From Acinetobacter pseudolwoffii (lineage in GTDB: Bacteria; Pseudomonadota; Gammaproteobacteria; Pseudomonadales; Moraxellaceae): DNA of 64,000 nucleotides. Below, piece by piece: positions 9,014 through 18,076 of this stretch. The DNA lies in assembly GCF_002803605.1 (NCBI RefSeq), contig NZ_PHRG01000002.1, positions 186,001 through 250,000 of the forward strand. Direction: 5' to 3'. A program made the translations under genes and the position numbers. Under the pieces are notes generated by a model. That model worked only from the letters and a program-made list of their open reading frames with translations, was not told the DNA's origin and ran no database searches. How positions within the stretch are numbered: position 1 is the stretch's first letter; the number at the start of each line of letters is the position of its first letter.

Positions 9014-9199
9014 TTATTCTACGGTCTGGCCTGGTTCAACTGCTTGCATCGATTCAATCAGGTCGTGTTTATTGAATTGTTTGTACTCTGGTTTTGCTTC
9101 ATAATCCCGCCAGGCTTCTTTCATCTTGTCTTCAGAGATATCATCTAAAGTAATGCCTTCACTTGGCGTTGGAGTCGCATCAAACTTTAATGTTGTCAT
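9014..9199 (-). CDS. Small acidic protein of unknown function, 61 aa
   Basis: This is a soluble, acidic, 61-residue protein (TLDDISEDKMKEAWRDYEAK) with no membrane segment and no motif I recognise. It is convincing as a gene because AGGAG stands seven bases before its ATG and the convergent terminator of pal closes its 3' end. It lies between pal and fbp and is transcribed away from fbp. The function cannot be assigned. Confidence 0.75.
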   Translation of the reverse strand: MTTLKFDATPTPSEGITLDDISEDKMKEAWRDYEAKPEYKQFNKHDLIESMQAVEPGQTVE

Positions 9200-9380
9200 A
9201 TCTGTGCTCCTATTCTCAATTTTCCCTTGCCTTCAACATAGCACTTTCCACAGGAGTTGCAAGGGCAAAATCGATACAAATAATCCAGTTTAATTTTTCT
9301 TTTAGTACGTTCTCATCTAAAATATAGCCGCATATCGTTTTGATCATTTTTTCCCGATTTAAGTCTTGGAGTTTTCCCTT

Positions 9381-10355
9381 ATGTCATACCGCACCCTATC
9401 CCAGTTTTTACAGCAACAAAGCGGGAATCTCACACCTGAACTTGCACAAGTTATTGAAACGATTGCAAACACTTGCAAGGACATCGATCTGTTGCTGCAA
9501 AAAGGTGCTTTAGCGGGTGTATTGGGAAGTGCACAGCATGAAAATGTTCAAGGCGAAGAGCAAAAGAAACTGGATGTCATTTCCAATGATTATCTGATTG
9601 ATGCTTTACAGCAACACCCGAATGTCGGTGGTTTGGCCTCAGAAGAACTGGATGAATTCACCCCTGCACAAGAAAATGGTCAATTTCTGGTCTTGTTCGA
9701 CCCACTCGATGGTTCAAGTAATATCGATATCAATATGTGTGTGGGTACGATTTTCTCGATTCTTCCTGCGAAAAATGCCGTGACTCAGGCCGAAGACTTT
9801 ATGCAAGCCGGTGTCAATCAAGTGGCTGCAGGTTATGTACTGTATGGTCCATCGACCATGATGGCATTGACTGTCGGTGCAGGCGTAGTGTTCTTTACCT
9901 TTGACCCGGAAACTCAAGAATTCCTACTAACTTCTGAAGCGATTCAAGTCGCTGCAGATACCAAAGAATATGCGATCAATGCCTCGAATCAACGCCACTG
10001 GGAAGCACCAGTACAACGTTATATCGATGAATTATTGGCAGGCAAAACCGGTCCTCGTGAAAAAGATTTCAATATGCGCTGGGTTGCCTGTATGGTGGGC
10101 GATATTCACCGTATTCTTTGTCGTAGCGGTATCTTCATGTATCCATACGACTTTAAAGATCCGGCTAAAGCTGGTCGTCTGCGTTTAATGTATGAAGCCA
10201 ACCCAATGAGTATGCTCATGGAGCAGGCTGGCGGCGCATCCACCACAGGCCGTGTCCGTATTCTGGAGATCGAACCAACCGATCTACATCAACGTGTGCC
10301 AGTGATTATCGGTTCTAAAAACGAAGTTGATCTTGTGACCAGCTATCATAACTAA
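9381..10355 (+). CDS. fbp: Fructose-1,6-bisphosphatase, class I
   Basis: This enzyme hydrolyses fructose-1,6-bisphosphate to fructose-6-phosphate in gluconeogenesis, which is essential for growth on organic acids in organisms that do not use sugars by classical glycolysis. The metal-binding motif [14 protein letters not shown], the acidic GLASEELDE loop, and a C-terminal [17 protein letters not shown] substrate motif are all present. ATG 9381 (324 residues) is chosen over TTG 9366 because GGAG lies upstream at a suitable distance and the extra five residues are not conserved. The gene is alone, with a hairpin shortly after its stop. Confidence 0.96.
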   Translation: MSYRTLSQFLQQQSGNLTPELAQVIETIANTCKDIDLLLQKGALAGVLGSAQHENVQGEEQKKLDVISNDYLIDALQQHPNVGGLASEELDEFTPAQENGQFLVLFDPLDGSSNIDINMCVGTIFSILPAKNAVTQAEDFMQAGVNQVAAGYVLYGPSTMMALTVGAGVVFFTFDPETQEFLLTSEAIQVAADTKEYAINASNQRHWEAPVQRYIDELLAGKTGPREKDFNMRWVACMVGDIHRILCRSGIFMYPYDFKDPAKAGRLRLMYEANPMSMLMEQAGGASTTGRVRILEIEPTDLHQRVPVIIGSKNEVDLVTSYHN

Positions 10356-10365
10356 TTTTTTATAG

Positions 10366-10392
10366 CGGTAGCCGATATTGAATCGGCTACCG
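10366..10392. other. Perfect 11-bp hairpin between fbp and the SpoU methyltransferase
   Basis: CGGTAGCCGAT and ATCGGCTACCG flank a five-base loop ATTGA. No T-run follows on the plus strand, so it is not a classical intrinsic terminator. It ends 15 bases before the methyltransferase ATG, so it could be an fbp 3' stabiliser or a leader hairpin for the next gene. Confidence 0.7.
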
Positions 10393-10407
10393 TGGATTAT
10401 ATCTCCC

Positions 10408-11184
10408 ATGCCAACTTTTTTTCTTGATTCAAAAGACAATCCAAAAATTAAACACTTACGTGGTTTGATTGAACAAAACACCTATCGTAAAAAACAGGGG
10501 CAAACTGTGCTGGAAGGCACGCATCTGTCTCTCGCCTGGCTGCATGAAAACCGTAAAATTGATTCGATTTTTACCACTGAACATGCACTTTCGCATCCTG
10601 ATTTCGAGAAAATTCTCGCAAAATACACAGGGATGGTCTTTGTTTTAAGCGAATCTTTATACAAAGATTTAAGCACCTTAGGAACGTCTTTAGCCTGTTT
10701 AGCTGTGGTCACTTTACCGACAGCAAATTATGCACTGGATTTTAAAGCCGACACTTTAATTCTGGAAAATGTACAGGATCCGGGTAATGTTGGTACCCTG
10801 CTTCGCTCTGCAGCAGCAGCCGGTATTGAACAGATTGTCTGCACCAAAGGTTCTGCATCACTCTGGTCACCACGAGTATTACGTGCCGGTATGGGCGCAC
10901 ACTTCACGCTGCAAACTTTTGAAAATATTGCACTTGAACAAATTCTTGAGCAATTTCAAATTCCTGTATACGTCACCAGCTCACATCGTGCCGAAAGTCT
11001 GTACTCAAAAGATTTAGGTAAACCTTGCGTATGGATCTTGGGCAATGAAGGTCAAGGCGTTTCTGATTATGCAATGCAACACGCAGAAGCTGTCAGTATT
11101 CCGCAGCCGGGTGGTCAGGAATCCTTAAATGTTGCGATTGCAGGATCGATCTGTTTCTTTGAAATGGTACGTCAACGTATCTAA
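10408..11184 (+). CDS. SpoU-family (SPOUT) RNA 2'-O-methyltransferase
   Basis: This protein methylates ribose 2'-OH groups in tRNA or rRNA using S-adenosylmethionine. It has an N-terminal RNA-binding domain (about residues 1-100, with a KKQGQTVLEGTHL segment) and a C-terminal knotted SPOUT domain with motif 1 ENVQDPGNVGTLLRSA, motif 2 WILGNEGQGVS and motif 3 IPQPGGQESLNVAIAGSI. ATG 10408 gives 258 residues; the upstream TTG at 10378 lies within the preceding hairpin. The domain order resembles RlmB/TsnR-type enzymes, but the exact target base cannot be read from the sequence, so no symbol is given. Confidence 0.9.
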   Translation: MPTFFLDSKDNPKIKHLRGLIEQNTYRKKQGQTVLEGTHLSLAWLHENRKIDSIFTTEHALSHPDFEKILAKYTGMVFVLSESLYKDLSTLGTSLACLAVVTLPTANYALDFKADTLILENVQDPGNVGTLLRSAAAAGIEQIVCTKGSASLWSPRVLRAGMGAHFTLQTFENIALEQILEQFQIPVYVTSSHRAESLYSKDLGKPCVWILGNEGQGVSDYAMQHAEAVSIPQPGGQESLNVAIAGSICFFEMVRQRI

Positions 11185-11281
11185 TTAGGGATTTAGGTTA
11201 CAGTGTTTTAATTCGGCCCTGCCCGTTTATAAAATAGATTACACTACAAAAATAATAAACTTAATTGTCAACCAAACCATA

Positions 11282-11315
11282 ATTCCCAACGTTATATGAT
11301 TATGAACTTGGGAAT
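11282..11315. promoter_or_regulatory. Inverted repeat ATTCCCAA...TTGGGAAT before the ECF sigma gene
   Basis: Perfect 8-bp arms lie at 11282-11289 and 11308-11315, separated by 18 bp and ending 15 bp before the sigma-factor ATG. It could be an operator or a leader hairpin. The GGAAT part also resembles the -35 core of ECF promoters, although it stands too close to the start codon to serve as one for this gene. Confidence 0.45.
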
Positions 11316-11330
11316 CATGGTGGGTGTCCA

Positions 11331-11966
11331 ATGACAGGATTTTCCATCTCTATGGATTTAGCACCAAAACAGTTGCAATCACACGATGTAAGTATTCTGA
11401 AGAGTACGGCTGAAGCACGTCTGAAGAATTTTATGCAAGATGTGACTGGACGCGCCTTGGTGATGATGGAAAGTGCAACTCAAGGTCATCATGGTATTGC
11501 CATGGATCTGGTTCAGGAAGCTTTCATTTCCTTACATAAATCCTATGCGGAAAAAAGTACTGAAGAATGGTATCCCCTATTTTATACAATTCTGAACAAC
11601 AAATTACAGGATTGGCGTCGTAAAGAAGCACGGCGTGGTCAGATGTTTTCATTTTTTAAGAAAGTCAGTCTGGATGATGACGAAATTGAACTTGAGGATA
11701 TCGTGGACGAAGCTACACCGACGCCTTTGGACTTTCTGGATCAGGCAGTGACAGCTGAAGAAATCCAGGAAGCTATTGCCAAACTACCTGTACGTCAGCA
11801 GCAGGCATTTATGCTGAGAGCTTGGGAAGGATTTGATACGCATACCACCGCACAAATTATGGACTGCTCAGAAGGCAGTGTAAAAACTCATTATCACCGT
11901 GCTATTCAAGGCTTACGTACCTCTTTGGCACATTTAAATCCATATCTGGGAGGGTCATCCGAATGA
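11331..11966 (+). CDS. ECF-type RNA polymerase sigma factor
   Basis: This is a 211-residue sigma-70 family member of the extracytoplasmic function class. Region 2 is visible as DLVQEAFISLHKSY followed by the DNA-melting and -10 recognition helix YTILNNKLQDWRRKEARR. Region 4 is the LPVRQQQAFMLRAWEGF...GSVKTHYHRAIQGLR helix-turn-helix. An acidic linker separates them. A GGTGGG ribosome site precedes the ATG. The stop overlaps the next gene by four bases (ATGA), so it is coupled to a small membrane protein and a DUF3106-like protein, an arrangement known for this sigma subgroup. The signal it responds to is unknown. Confidence 0.9.
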   Translation: MTGFSISMDLAPKQLQSHDVSILKSTAEARLKNFMQDVTGRALVMMESATQGHHGIAMDLVQEAFISLHKSYAEKSTEEWYPLFYTILNNKLQDWRRKEARRGQMFSFFKKVSLDDDEIELEDIVDEATPTPLDFLDQAVTAEEIQEAIAKLPVRQQQAFMLRAWEGFDTHTTAQIMDCSEGSVKTHYHRAIQGLRTSLAHLNPYLGGSSE

Positions 11967-12280
11967 ATCAAGATGATTTCTTAAAACAAGTAACTTCCAA
12001 ACTCGATGGACTGGCACAACAACATAAACACAAACCTGTTGTCATGCACCATGTTCTTGAAGAAATTCAGGATTCTAAACATTCACGTTTTGCATTTTTA
12101 AAAATGTCAGGTTTTGCCTTGGCAGCAGCAATTGCAGGTGTTGTAGTATTACCCAATATTTCTAGCCACAATGAGCCGCAAACCCAAATGGTGTCAGTAC
12201 CGAAACTGTCCCCACAAATGCTTGAAGATTTAGAAATGCTAATGGTTCTAGGTGAGGACAAAGTTCCACATGGCAGCTAA
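11963..12280 (+). CDS. Small single-span membrane protein in the ECF sigma operon (possible anti-sigma or DUF3619-like)
   Basis: This 105-residue protein starts at an ATGA overlap with the sigma gene. It has a soluble N-terminal half of about 48 residues (LKQVTSKLDGLAQQHKHKP), one membrane span (GFALAAAIAGVVVLPNI, about 51-67) and a short periplasmic tail. Position and topology fit a regulator of the sigma factor, but there is no zinc-binding HxxxCxxC motif of classical anti-sigma factors. Beta-proteobacterial operons with the same neighbours carry DUF3619 here, and the resemblance is by context only. Confidence 0.75.
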   Translation: MNQDDFLKQVTSKLDGLAQQHKHKPVVMHHVLEEIQDSKHSRFAFLKMSGFALAAAIAGVVVLPNISSHNEPQTQMVSVPKLSPQMLEDLEMLMVLGEDKVPHGS

Positions 12281-12683
12281 AAGATTGGCAATTGCTTTTT
12301 GTGCATTCAGTTTTCTGCAAACCAGTTTTGCAGGATTTGAACGTTTTTGGATCTTTTCTAAAGATGCAAATACTCAGGTTTCCGATACCTGGGATAGTCT
12401 TTCTGATTCCGAACAGTTGGCACTTATTAAACGCTATCAGTCCCTCAAGGAAATTCCAGAACAGCAGAGCGTCAGCTTACAGCAGCGTATGGACTGGTTT
12501 ACCCAGCTTCCTGAGGTTGAAAAACAAAGAATGCGTGAGACTTGGCAAATGATGAGCAGTCAGGAACGTCGAGAACTTGGCTTACGCATGCAAAATGCCA
12601 AACCTGAAGAACGACTTGCCATTCGGGAAGAGTACATCCTCAAATACCAGCAAACGACTCAACCACCCTCTAGCTCGCATTAA
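12270..12683 (+). CDS. Exported DUF3106-like protein
   Basis: This 137-residue protein overlaps the preceding gene by 11 bases. It has an N-terminal signal peptide (about residues 1-21, ending TSFA). The mature part is rich in repeats of the type LSDSEQLALIKRYQSL, LPEVEKQRMRETWQMM and MSSQERRELGLRMQNA, which is the DUF3106 pattern of periplasmic helical proteins. ATG 12270 follows GAGG by 12 bases; the GTG at 12252 is less likely because it would precede the signal peptide with charged residues. Its role is probably as a periplasmic partner or target of the sigma system. Confidence 0.82.
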   Translation: MAAKRLAIAFCAFSFLQTSFAGFERFWIFSKDANTQVSDTWDSLSDSEQLALIKRYQSLKEIPEQQSVSLQQRMDWFTQLPEVEKQRMRETWQMMSSQERRELGLRMQNAKPEERLAIREEYILKYQQTTQPPSSSH

Positions 12684-12715
12684 GCGACCCATATAAAAAG
12701 CCTCCAAATAGATAA

Positions 12716-12754
12716 TGCCAGTCAGTTAAACAATTGACTGGCATTTTCTTTTTT
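12716..12754 (+). terminator. Terminator of the ECF sigma operon
   Basis: The 9-bp stem TGCCAGTCA (12716-12724) / TGACTGGCA (12735-12743) has a 10-nt loop and is followed by TTTTCTTTTTT. Confidence 0.9.
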
Positions 12755-12764
12755 AAATTCATGA

Positions 12765-12890
12765 TCATATTTGCCAGGTGGAAAAGTCATCCGCAACTGT
12801 TGGATGCATGAGGTGTATTGCTCCGCAAGATGCCTTCCTTGTGAAACTCCGCTTCTCATTTGAGCAAAACCAAAGTCACAAATGATATGA
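12765..12890 (+). ncRNA. Candidate structured RNA or repeat element, copy A
   Basis: Within the 333-bp convergent gap after the sigma operon I can draw a closed fold. The outer stem TCATATTTG (12765-12773) pairs with the bulged CAAATGATATGA (12879-12890). Hairpin 1 is CATCC / GGATG (12788-12792, 12802-12806). A second, longer arm is closed by ATGAG / CTCAT (12808-12812, 12855-12859). After it comes TTGAGCAAAACCAAA (12860-12874). The same order and a near-identical linker recur at 48008-48102. No open frame covers it. The fold is hand-drawn, not computed. Confidence 0.4.
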
Positions 12891-13016
12891 CAAATATTTG
12901 ATTTAAAACCTTAAGACTCCATCGTGAACCACTAAAAAGTTAAAGCGTCTATTTCTAAACTCCTTAACTGATCAGCATTCTTCCAAATGGAGGCTTTTGA
13001 ATTTTCCAATTAGGTT

Positions 13017-15428
13017 TTATTTTCTTAGACGGCGATAAGCGACCAGCCCCAATAATCCGAATAGTCCCCAAATTCCGAATGAGCCACCACCACTTGATGA
13101 CGTATTGGCATTTTTTACCGTATTTCGTAGCAGGATCGTTGCTGTTTCAGACATTTTTTCATCTGCATCAAAAATCGTATACTGCATGCTGTAATCTGCC
13201 TGGCTTAAGTTATTTCTCACACTAAATGTCAGTTTTCCACCATAGCAGGTCTCGCGCTGATAAGTATCAGGACAAGGGCCTTGTCGCTCTGCATTAAGAG
13301 AAACTCCGGCAGGAATCTTCACAATACGAATTGGAATCTCTTTTCCCTCTTTATCCTGATAAAAAGCCGACTTTCCTGAAGGTAGAGGCCCATCACCATC
13401 ATCACTATCATTTTCAAGTGGATTCACAGTCACTGTCAGATTATTCTCTGGGCTAATCCAATATTCATCACTCTTGGCAATCGGTGCAATATTGTTAAAA
13501 GCTGCTTTTAAAATTCCAGCACTGCTGATCCCCGTGGCCTTATCTTTGAGAGTATAGCTACAGAATTCCATATCTGTTGCCTTGGTCATTTTCCCATCGG
13601 TACGATACATCATGATCCGGTTGAGATCAGGCTTCCATTCACACTTAAGATTGGGGTCATTCGGATCACCCTTCACACTGGTCGAACTACCGGTACCAAT
13701 TAACTCACCTACTCCTAAAGACTTAACACTAATATCATAATTTTGTGCATTCAAGACTTTGGTTTGAACCGTATTGCCCATCAAGGTTTCCTGAGGCATG
13801 GCCAGCACAAAGGGATTGACATAAATTGCACGGTATTGCTGATATTGCTTGGTATATTTAAGTAAATCTTCGTATTCTTTTAACTCTTCCTTTAAACCAG
13901 GTATTTCCTCTGCTGGCGTATTCTTATTTGCAATAATACTTTTGATGTCAGTTATATTGTCCTGATAAAAATTATTCAAATCGACCAAGCTGCTATTTTT
14001 CAGATCTGTGATATCTGCTGCGGTCAGACGTCGGATTTCGATTGAACCGATTTCACAGCTATTTTTTGCATCTGGATTTAAGGTAAGAGTAGATCCCACC
14101 ACCCGATCAATGCCACGTTGATCCTGTTCAGCACAGCCACTTACCCCCACATCTACCAAATCTGTAGCTGTTCCATTATCACGTGGGTAATACATGCCTA
14201 GAAAACGGTTATCAATTGCAGGCTCAATATAAGCTGTTAATAAGTTGTTTATCGTGCTGTTAGAAATGTCAAGATTGTTTGAAGTTTCATCCGCATCTAA
14301 CTCTGGCAATACACAACGTGATAGTCCAGTGGTTTGTATGGCATTTTTAACAGTAGTAAATACGACGCTTTGCTCCTTAGTCGGATTCCCCTGATTTAAG
14401 GCATATTCACAAGATAAGCCCTGATTAAATGCTAAAACATTAAAATAGAAATATTTAGAACCTGTTTTGTCATAAAATAAAGTAGATTGAGCTGCATTCT
14501 CAACAATAGTATTACTTAAGGCAGTTAAACTGGAAAAGGCACTGAGAGGGCGATTGGCTTGATTGGTCATACGCAAAATATGCCCTGTCTGACTCGCAGT
14601 ATTTTTGGCAATGGTAGAATTATTCAACTCTACGGTTGCATAACCACAAAAATCAAGAATGCTGGCCGTATTTTCTGACCCATTTTTAACAATACTACTA
14701 GAACTAACTTTTACATTGGTTTGAGTCGTCCCTAAATTCCCCTGGCAATCCATAGCCAGCACACTACCATATGAACTTGCCTTATTTTGGTGAAGCAGCG
14801 AATCCTGGATGATCACACTCCTTTCGGTATTCATCGCCACCGTATAAATAGCCCCCCCTTCTGCATCTGCCCGGGAATTTACGATTTCACTGCTATTAAT
14901 GCTTAAGGGGCCCGCCACATAAAAGGTACCGCCATTGCCCTTATCCTGTGTATTTTTTGCCGCATAACCATCTTTTAAAATGAGATGATAGACTTCCAGA
15001 CTGGATTGACTGGCCATACTGTTAAAGAGACGGGTTTTTCCCTGACCTGAAATCGTGGTTTTTAAAGCATCACGGGTTGGGTATAAATTCGTAATCGGAC
15101 TACGACTGGTATAACTAAAGGGCGTTTTTCCATAAATTTTGAGCGCGGACTCAATGACAAGTTCGCTGTCTAATTTGTATTCACCCGCTTCAAGCTGAAT
15201 CACGTCTGGGGCTGAACCATCCAGCCGAAGCGTACGGCCGACGTTACATCCGCCATAGGATTTATCTAATTTTGCAGTTTTAATCGCTTCTCGCAAAGAG
15301 CAGGCATTACTGTTCTCTCCGTCTTCATCCACCAAAGTGGTGACATAGATGGTTTTATCTTCGGCTGCCATCAAACTCATGGCAGATAAAATCATGGCCG
15401 CAAGCAGTCCTTTTTTATAATTTTTCAT
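13017..15428 (-). CDS. Secreted CSLREA beta-helix protein with GlyGly-CTERM-like tail, 803 aa
   Basis: This is an exported surface or secreted protein. It has a signal peptide (about 1-22), then a CSLREA domain with CSLREAIK at residues 43-50, and a region of right-handed beta-helix type (SSLEVYHLILKDG, NGGTFYVAGPLSI, AEGGAIY motifs), followed by the DQRGIDR...SCEIGSIEI motif that ends many such domains. A helical charged insert and Ig-like regions follow. The C-terminus has Gly-rich SSSGGGS, a hydrophobic span and YRRLRK, the pattern of GlyGly-CTERM proteins processed by rhombosortase. A close relative lies nine bases upstream in the same operon. Its substrate or adhesive role is unknown. 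Confidence 0.85.
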   Translation of the reverse strand: MKNYKKGLLAAMILSAMSLMAAEDKTIYVTTLVDEDGENSNACSLREAIKTAKLDKSYGGCNVGRTLRLDGSAPDVIQLEAGEYKLDSELVIESALKIYGKTPFSYTSRSPITNLYPTRDALKTTISGQGKTRLFNSMASQSSLEVYHLILKDGYAAKNTQDKGNGGTFYVAGPLSINSSEIVNSRADAEGGAIYTVAMNTERSVIIQDSLLHQNKASSYGSVLAMDCQGNLGTTQTNVKVSSSSIVKNGSENTASILDFCGYATVELNNSTIAKNTASQTGHILRMTNQANRPLSAFSSLTALSNTIVENAAQSTLFYDKTGSKYFYFNVLAFNQGLSCEYALNQGNPTKEQSVVFTTVKNAIQTTGLSRCVLPELDADETSNNLDISNSTINNLLTAYIEPAIDNRFLGMYYPRDNGTATDLVDVGVSGCAEQDQRGIDRVVGSTLTLNPDAKNSCEIGSIEIRRLTAADITDLKNSSLVDLNNFYQDNITDIKSIIANKNTPAEEIPGLKEELKEYEDLLKYTKQYQQYRAIYVNPFVLAMPQETLMGNTVQTKVLNAQNYDISVKSLGVGELIGTGSSTSVKGDPNDPNLKCEWKPDLNRIMMYRTDGKMTKATDMEFCSYTLKDKATGISSAGILKAAFNNIAPIAKSDEYWISPENNLTVTVNPLENDSDDGDGPLPSGKSAFYQDKEGKEIPIRIVKIPAGVSLNAERQGPCPDTYQRETCYGGKLTFSVRNNLSQADYSMQYTIFDADEKMSETATILLRNTVKNANTSSSGGGSFGIWGLFGLLGLVAYRRLRK

Positions 15429-15437
15429 GATTTTTCC

Positions 15438-17237
15438 TTAATCTTTTAATTCACGGCGCAAACCCATTAACCCAATTAAAATCAGTAGCCCACCAAAGCC
15501 CCATGCACCACCTGAAGTTTTGACTGATTTGTCTTCCATTTCATTTTTTGGCTCCTGCACGATTTGAGTGGTAATGGTCAGATAAGGTTTACTTTTATTA
15601 AATCGCGTGGATGTGGTTACCACTTGCAGCTCGAAGATATCTGCCCCATGCCAAGTCGAATCTGGGGTATACACCACATTGCCATGAATATCGATGCGTG
15701 TTTTACCTTTGGACTCTGTTTTAGTTTGCACAACTTTCAAACATCCATCTTGCCAAGGCTCACCTGTCAGCTGTTGACCAACCATGACATTGCATTGTTC
15801 TTTTGGAATTAAATCACTATCACCCAAAAAGGATTCAATTGAAAATTTGGCAATTTCACCTTTTAACAGGTCTTGTCCAACCAGACTCCCTGAGGTTGGC
15901 ACAGTGATTTCAATCGCACCACGGTCACAGAACAGATTATCCATTAAACGGTTGATACCACGCTGGTCAGCAGCTTCACATGCCACTGTCGGGGCTGCAA
16001 GATTAAGCGCTGTACCTCTATTTACAATAGATGAGTCGCTGACCTGATTATGACTTAATAAAATACGTGGACGCATATAACCAAGAAATTGCCCTTTAGC
16101 AACGCTGTATGGACAAAGTATGGCTGTGCTATTTTCACTCAAGGTTTGACAAACACCTTCACTCTTATTTGAAGCTTCGGCTAAGATTTGTGTACCATTC
16201 CAAAGCTCATTTGGAGCAACAGCATCCCCTGTACCGCAGGACACAGTCAGCAGATTGTTTTGAATCAGGGTTTTATCGCCGTTTTCAATTTGGCAGTCCT
16301 GTGCACCATTTCTTAAAATAATACTATTTGCCACATAAGCCCTGCCAGCCGGGGCATTCATACGTAAAGCAGTATCAGCATTATCAACGATCGTTAGGTT
16401 ATTTAATCCCATCCCGTCCATGACATTAATGAGTGTCCCCTTATTTTTTAATAGGGTACTACTTAATACTTCGGCACTAATGTTTTGAAGATTCTCTGTG
16501 TCAGCAAACTGCCCGGCGCTATAAATATTGGCCGCCGAGTTATTTAAGGTCTGGTTATTTTTAAGGACACTTTGCCTGATAAGGAAAGCGGGCAACTCGC
16601 TATATAAAATGCCACCTCGTTGTGCTTTGTTATTTTCAATCAGGCTATTTTTAATTTCAACACGACTGAGAAAGCTCTGACCAAATTGTCCCGTATTATA
16701 AATTGCCCCACCCAAATTGGCTGCACCATTAAATAAACGGCTATATTCAACCACCACTTGGCCTTTATTATGAATCAGACCACCTTGTTCAGCACAACTG
16801 ACTTTGCCACAGCCTTCGAGGTCTAGTTCTTTTAAGTTAAGCTGAACTAGTGTATCTGTGCTGTTAAGGCGAAATAGATTGTCAGTTCCTTGCATTTGAA
16901 TATGGGCATTATGCAGACCCAGTGTTTTTTCAGTTGTACTGAATTCTTCATCGCTATCAGCTACAGACCGAATGCTTAGAGATTTTTTGATTGCTATATG
17001 CTTATTGAGCACATAAGTATTTTTTTCTTTTAAAATAATGGTACTGGATGAATTTTCTCCACCACATCCCATAAAACCTTCTTTGGCTAAGCCCCGGTTA
17101 ATATATTCAACGGCTTCTCGAAGTGAACATTCCTTGTCATCTTTTTCAATATCTTCTGTCGTGGTTACAATAATATCTGCACTATACGCCTGCCCTGCCA
17201 TACACAGCAAAGCCATGCCTATGCTCTTCTTGAGCAT
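15438..17237 (-). CDS. Secreted CSLREA beta-helix protein with GlyGly-CTERM-like tail, 599 aa
   Basis: This is a smaller relative of the downstream 803-residue protein. It has a signal peptide ending QAYSA (about 1-20), CSLREAVE at residues 37-44, beta-helix repeats with recurring GGAIYN, GGLIHN and RGGILYS steps, and the DQRGINR...CDRGAIEI closing motif. A VVYTPDSTWHGADIFELQV segment resembles Ig-like domains of surface proteins. The end is SGGAWGFGGLLILIGLMGL followed by RRELKD, a glycine-initiated membrane span with a basic tail. It is the first gene of a two-gene unit with a purine-rich leader (AAGGAGAAGG before the ATG). Anchoring to, or shedding from, the outer membrane is inferred from the tail. 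Confidence 0.85.
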   Translation of the reverse strand: MLKKSIGMALLCMAGQAYSADIIVTTTEDIEKDDKECSLREAVEYINRGLAKEGFMGCGGENSSSTIILKEKNTYVLNKHIAIKKSLSIRSVADSDEEFSTTEKTLGLHNAHIQMQGTDNLFRLNSTDTLVQLNLKELDLEGCGKVSCAEQGGLIHNKGQVVVEYSRLFNGAANLGGAIYNTGQFGQSFLSRVEIKNSLIENNKAQRGGILYSELPAFLIRQSVLKNNQTLNNSAANIYSAGQFADTENLQNISAEVLSSTLLKNKGTLINVMDGMGLNNLTIVDNADTALRMNAPAGRAYVANSIILRNGAQDCQIENGDKTLIQNNLLTVSCGTGDAVAPNELWNGTQILAEASNKSEGVCQTLSENSTAILCPYSVAKGQFLGYMRPRILLSHNQVSDSSIVNRGTALNLAAPTVACEAADQRGINRLMDNLFCDRGAIEITVPTSGSLVGQDLLKGEIAKFSIESFLGDSDLIPKEQCNVMVGQQLTGEPWQDGCLKVVQTKTESKGKTRIDIHGNVVYTPDSTWHGADIFELQVVTTSTRFNKSKPYLTITTQIVQEPKNEMEDKSVKTSGGAWGFGGLLILIGLMGLRRELKD

Positions 17238-17357
17238 AACCTTCTCCTTAATTTTTATTTCTTTCTTTTTCTTCTAAAGTTGCAGAATCCTTGCAACTGT
17301 GAATTATTTTGCCTTACTGTGGCATAGACTGAGTAATTACTCAAGAATTTTTATGAT

Positions 17358-18062
17358 TTACCGATATTCGTCAATCAAGGCATAAATCTGTCGCAGATTG
17401 GCATTGCTGACCTTCAGTTTTTCTCCCTTAAGCAGTTGAATAATTTGCTCTAATCTCTGAAGAAGTACCGAAGTTTGATGTGGCCCATGACTCAGTAAAT
17501 AGTCAAAAATTTGAGGATCTAAATGAATCCCCCGACGATCTAGTACGGATGAAACCAGCGCATAACGATCAGCATAGAGACTACCACTCGGCACACGGGT
17601 ACTCACCGCTTGTGTTAAGCGTGACTGTAGATCTGGTAACTCAAGCTTAAGTTCAATCGGCGCAAAGCGTGAAGAAAATACCAACTGTCCGCCACCTTCA
17701 TTATTATAATTAATCAGATGAAAGACTGCGCGCTGCCAATGCGGCACACCACTAATCGCTTCAATATCATCGAGTGCGACCAGATCAAAACGATCCAGCG
17801 AGGTAATTGCCTCGGTCGGGGCATCTAGAAGCTCAAGTAAAGATACCTGAATCGCAGATTTCCCTACTTCAAGATAAGAGTCACAGATGGCTGACAATAA
17901 ATGACTTTTGCCTGTTCCCGCCCCACCATAGACATAAAAACGGCTGATTAAGCCTGCATGCAATTGACGCACTGCATCAATCACATGCCCCCAACCTGGC
18001 CCTGAAAAATCACTGATTCGGGCATCAAGCTGAGGTTCTATATCTAACTGCAATTGACGCAT
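17358..18062 (-). CDS. hda: DnaA regulatory inactivator Hda
   Basis: Hda is a DnaA-like AAA+ protein that, with the sliding clamp, promotes hydrolysis of DnaA-bound ATP and prevents re-initiation of replication. The N-terminal MRQLQLDIE is the clamp-binding motif region (QL-x-L). Walker A is GGAGTGKSH and Walker B is LVALDDIEAI; the DnaA-type lid domain follows. There is no DNA-binding domain IV, which separates it from DnaA itself. The 234-residue length is normal. It lies 14 bases downstream of a PerM-family gene, with which it is probably cotranscribed. Confidence 0.93.
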   Translation of the reverse strand: MRQLQLDIEPQLDARISDFSGPGWGHVIDAVRQLHAGLISRFYVYGGAGTGKSHLLSAICDSYLEVGKSAIQVSLLELLDAPTEAITSLDRFDLVALDDIEAISGVPHWQRAVFHLINYNNEGGGQLVFSSRFAPIELKLELPDLQSRLTQAVSTRVPSGSLYADRYALVSSVLDRRGIHLDPQIFDYLLSHGPHQTSVLLQRLEQIIQLLKGEKLKVSNANLRQIYALIDEYR

Positions 18063-18076
18063 ATGATTTTTTGGCC

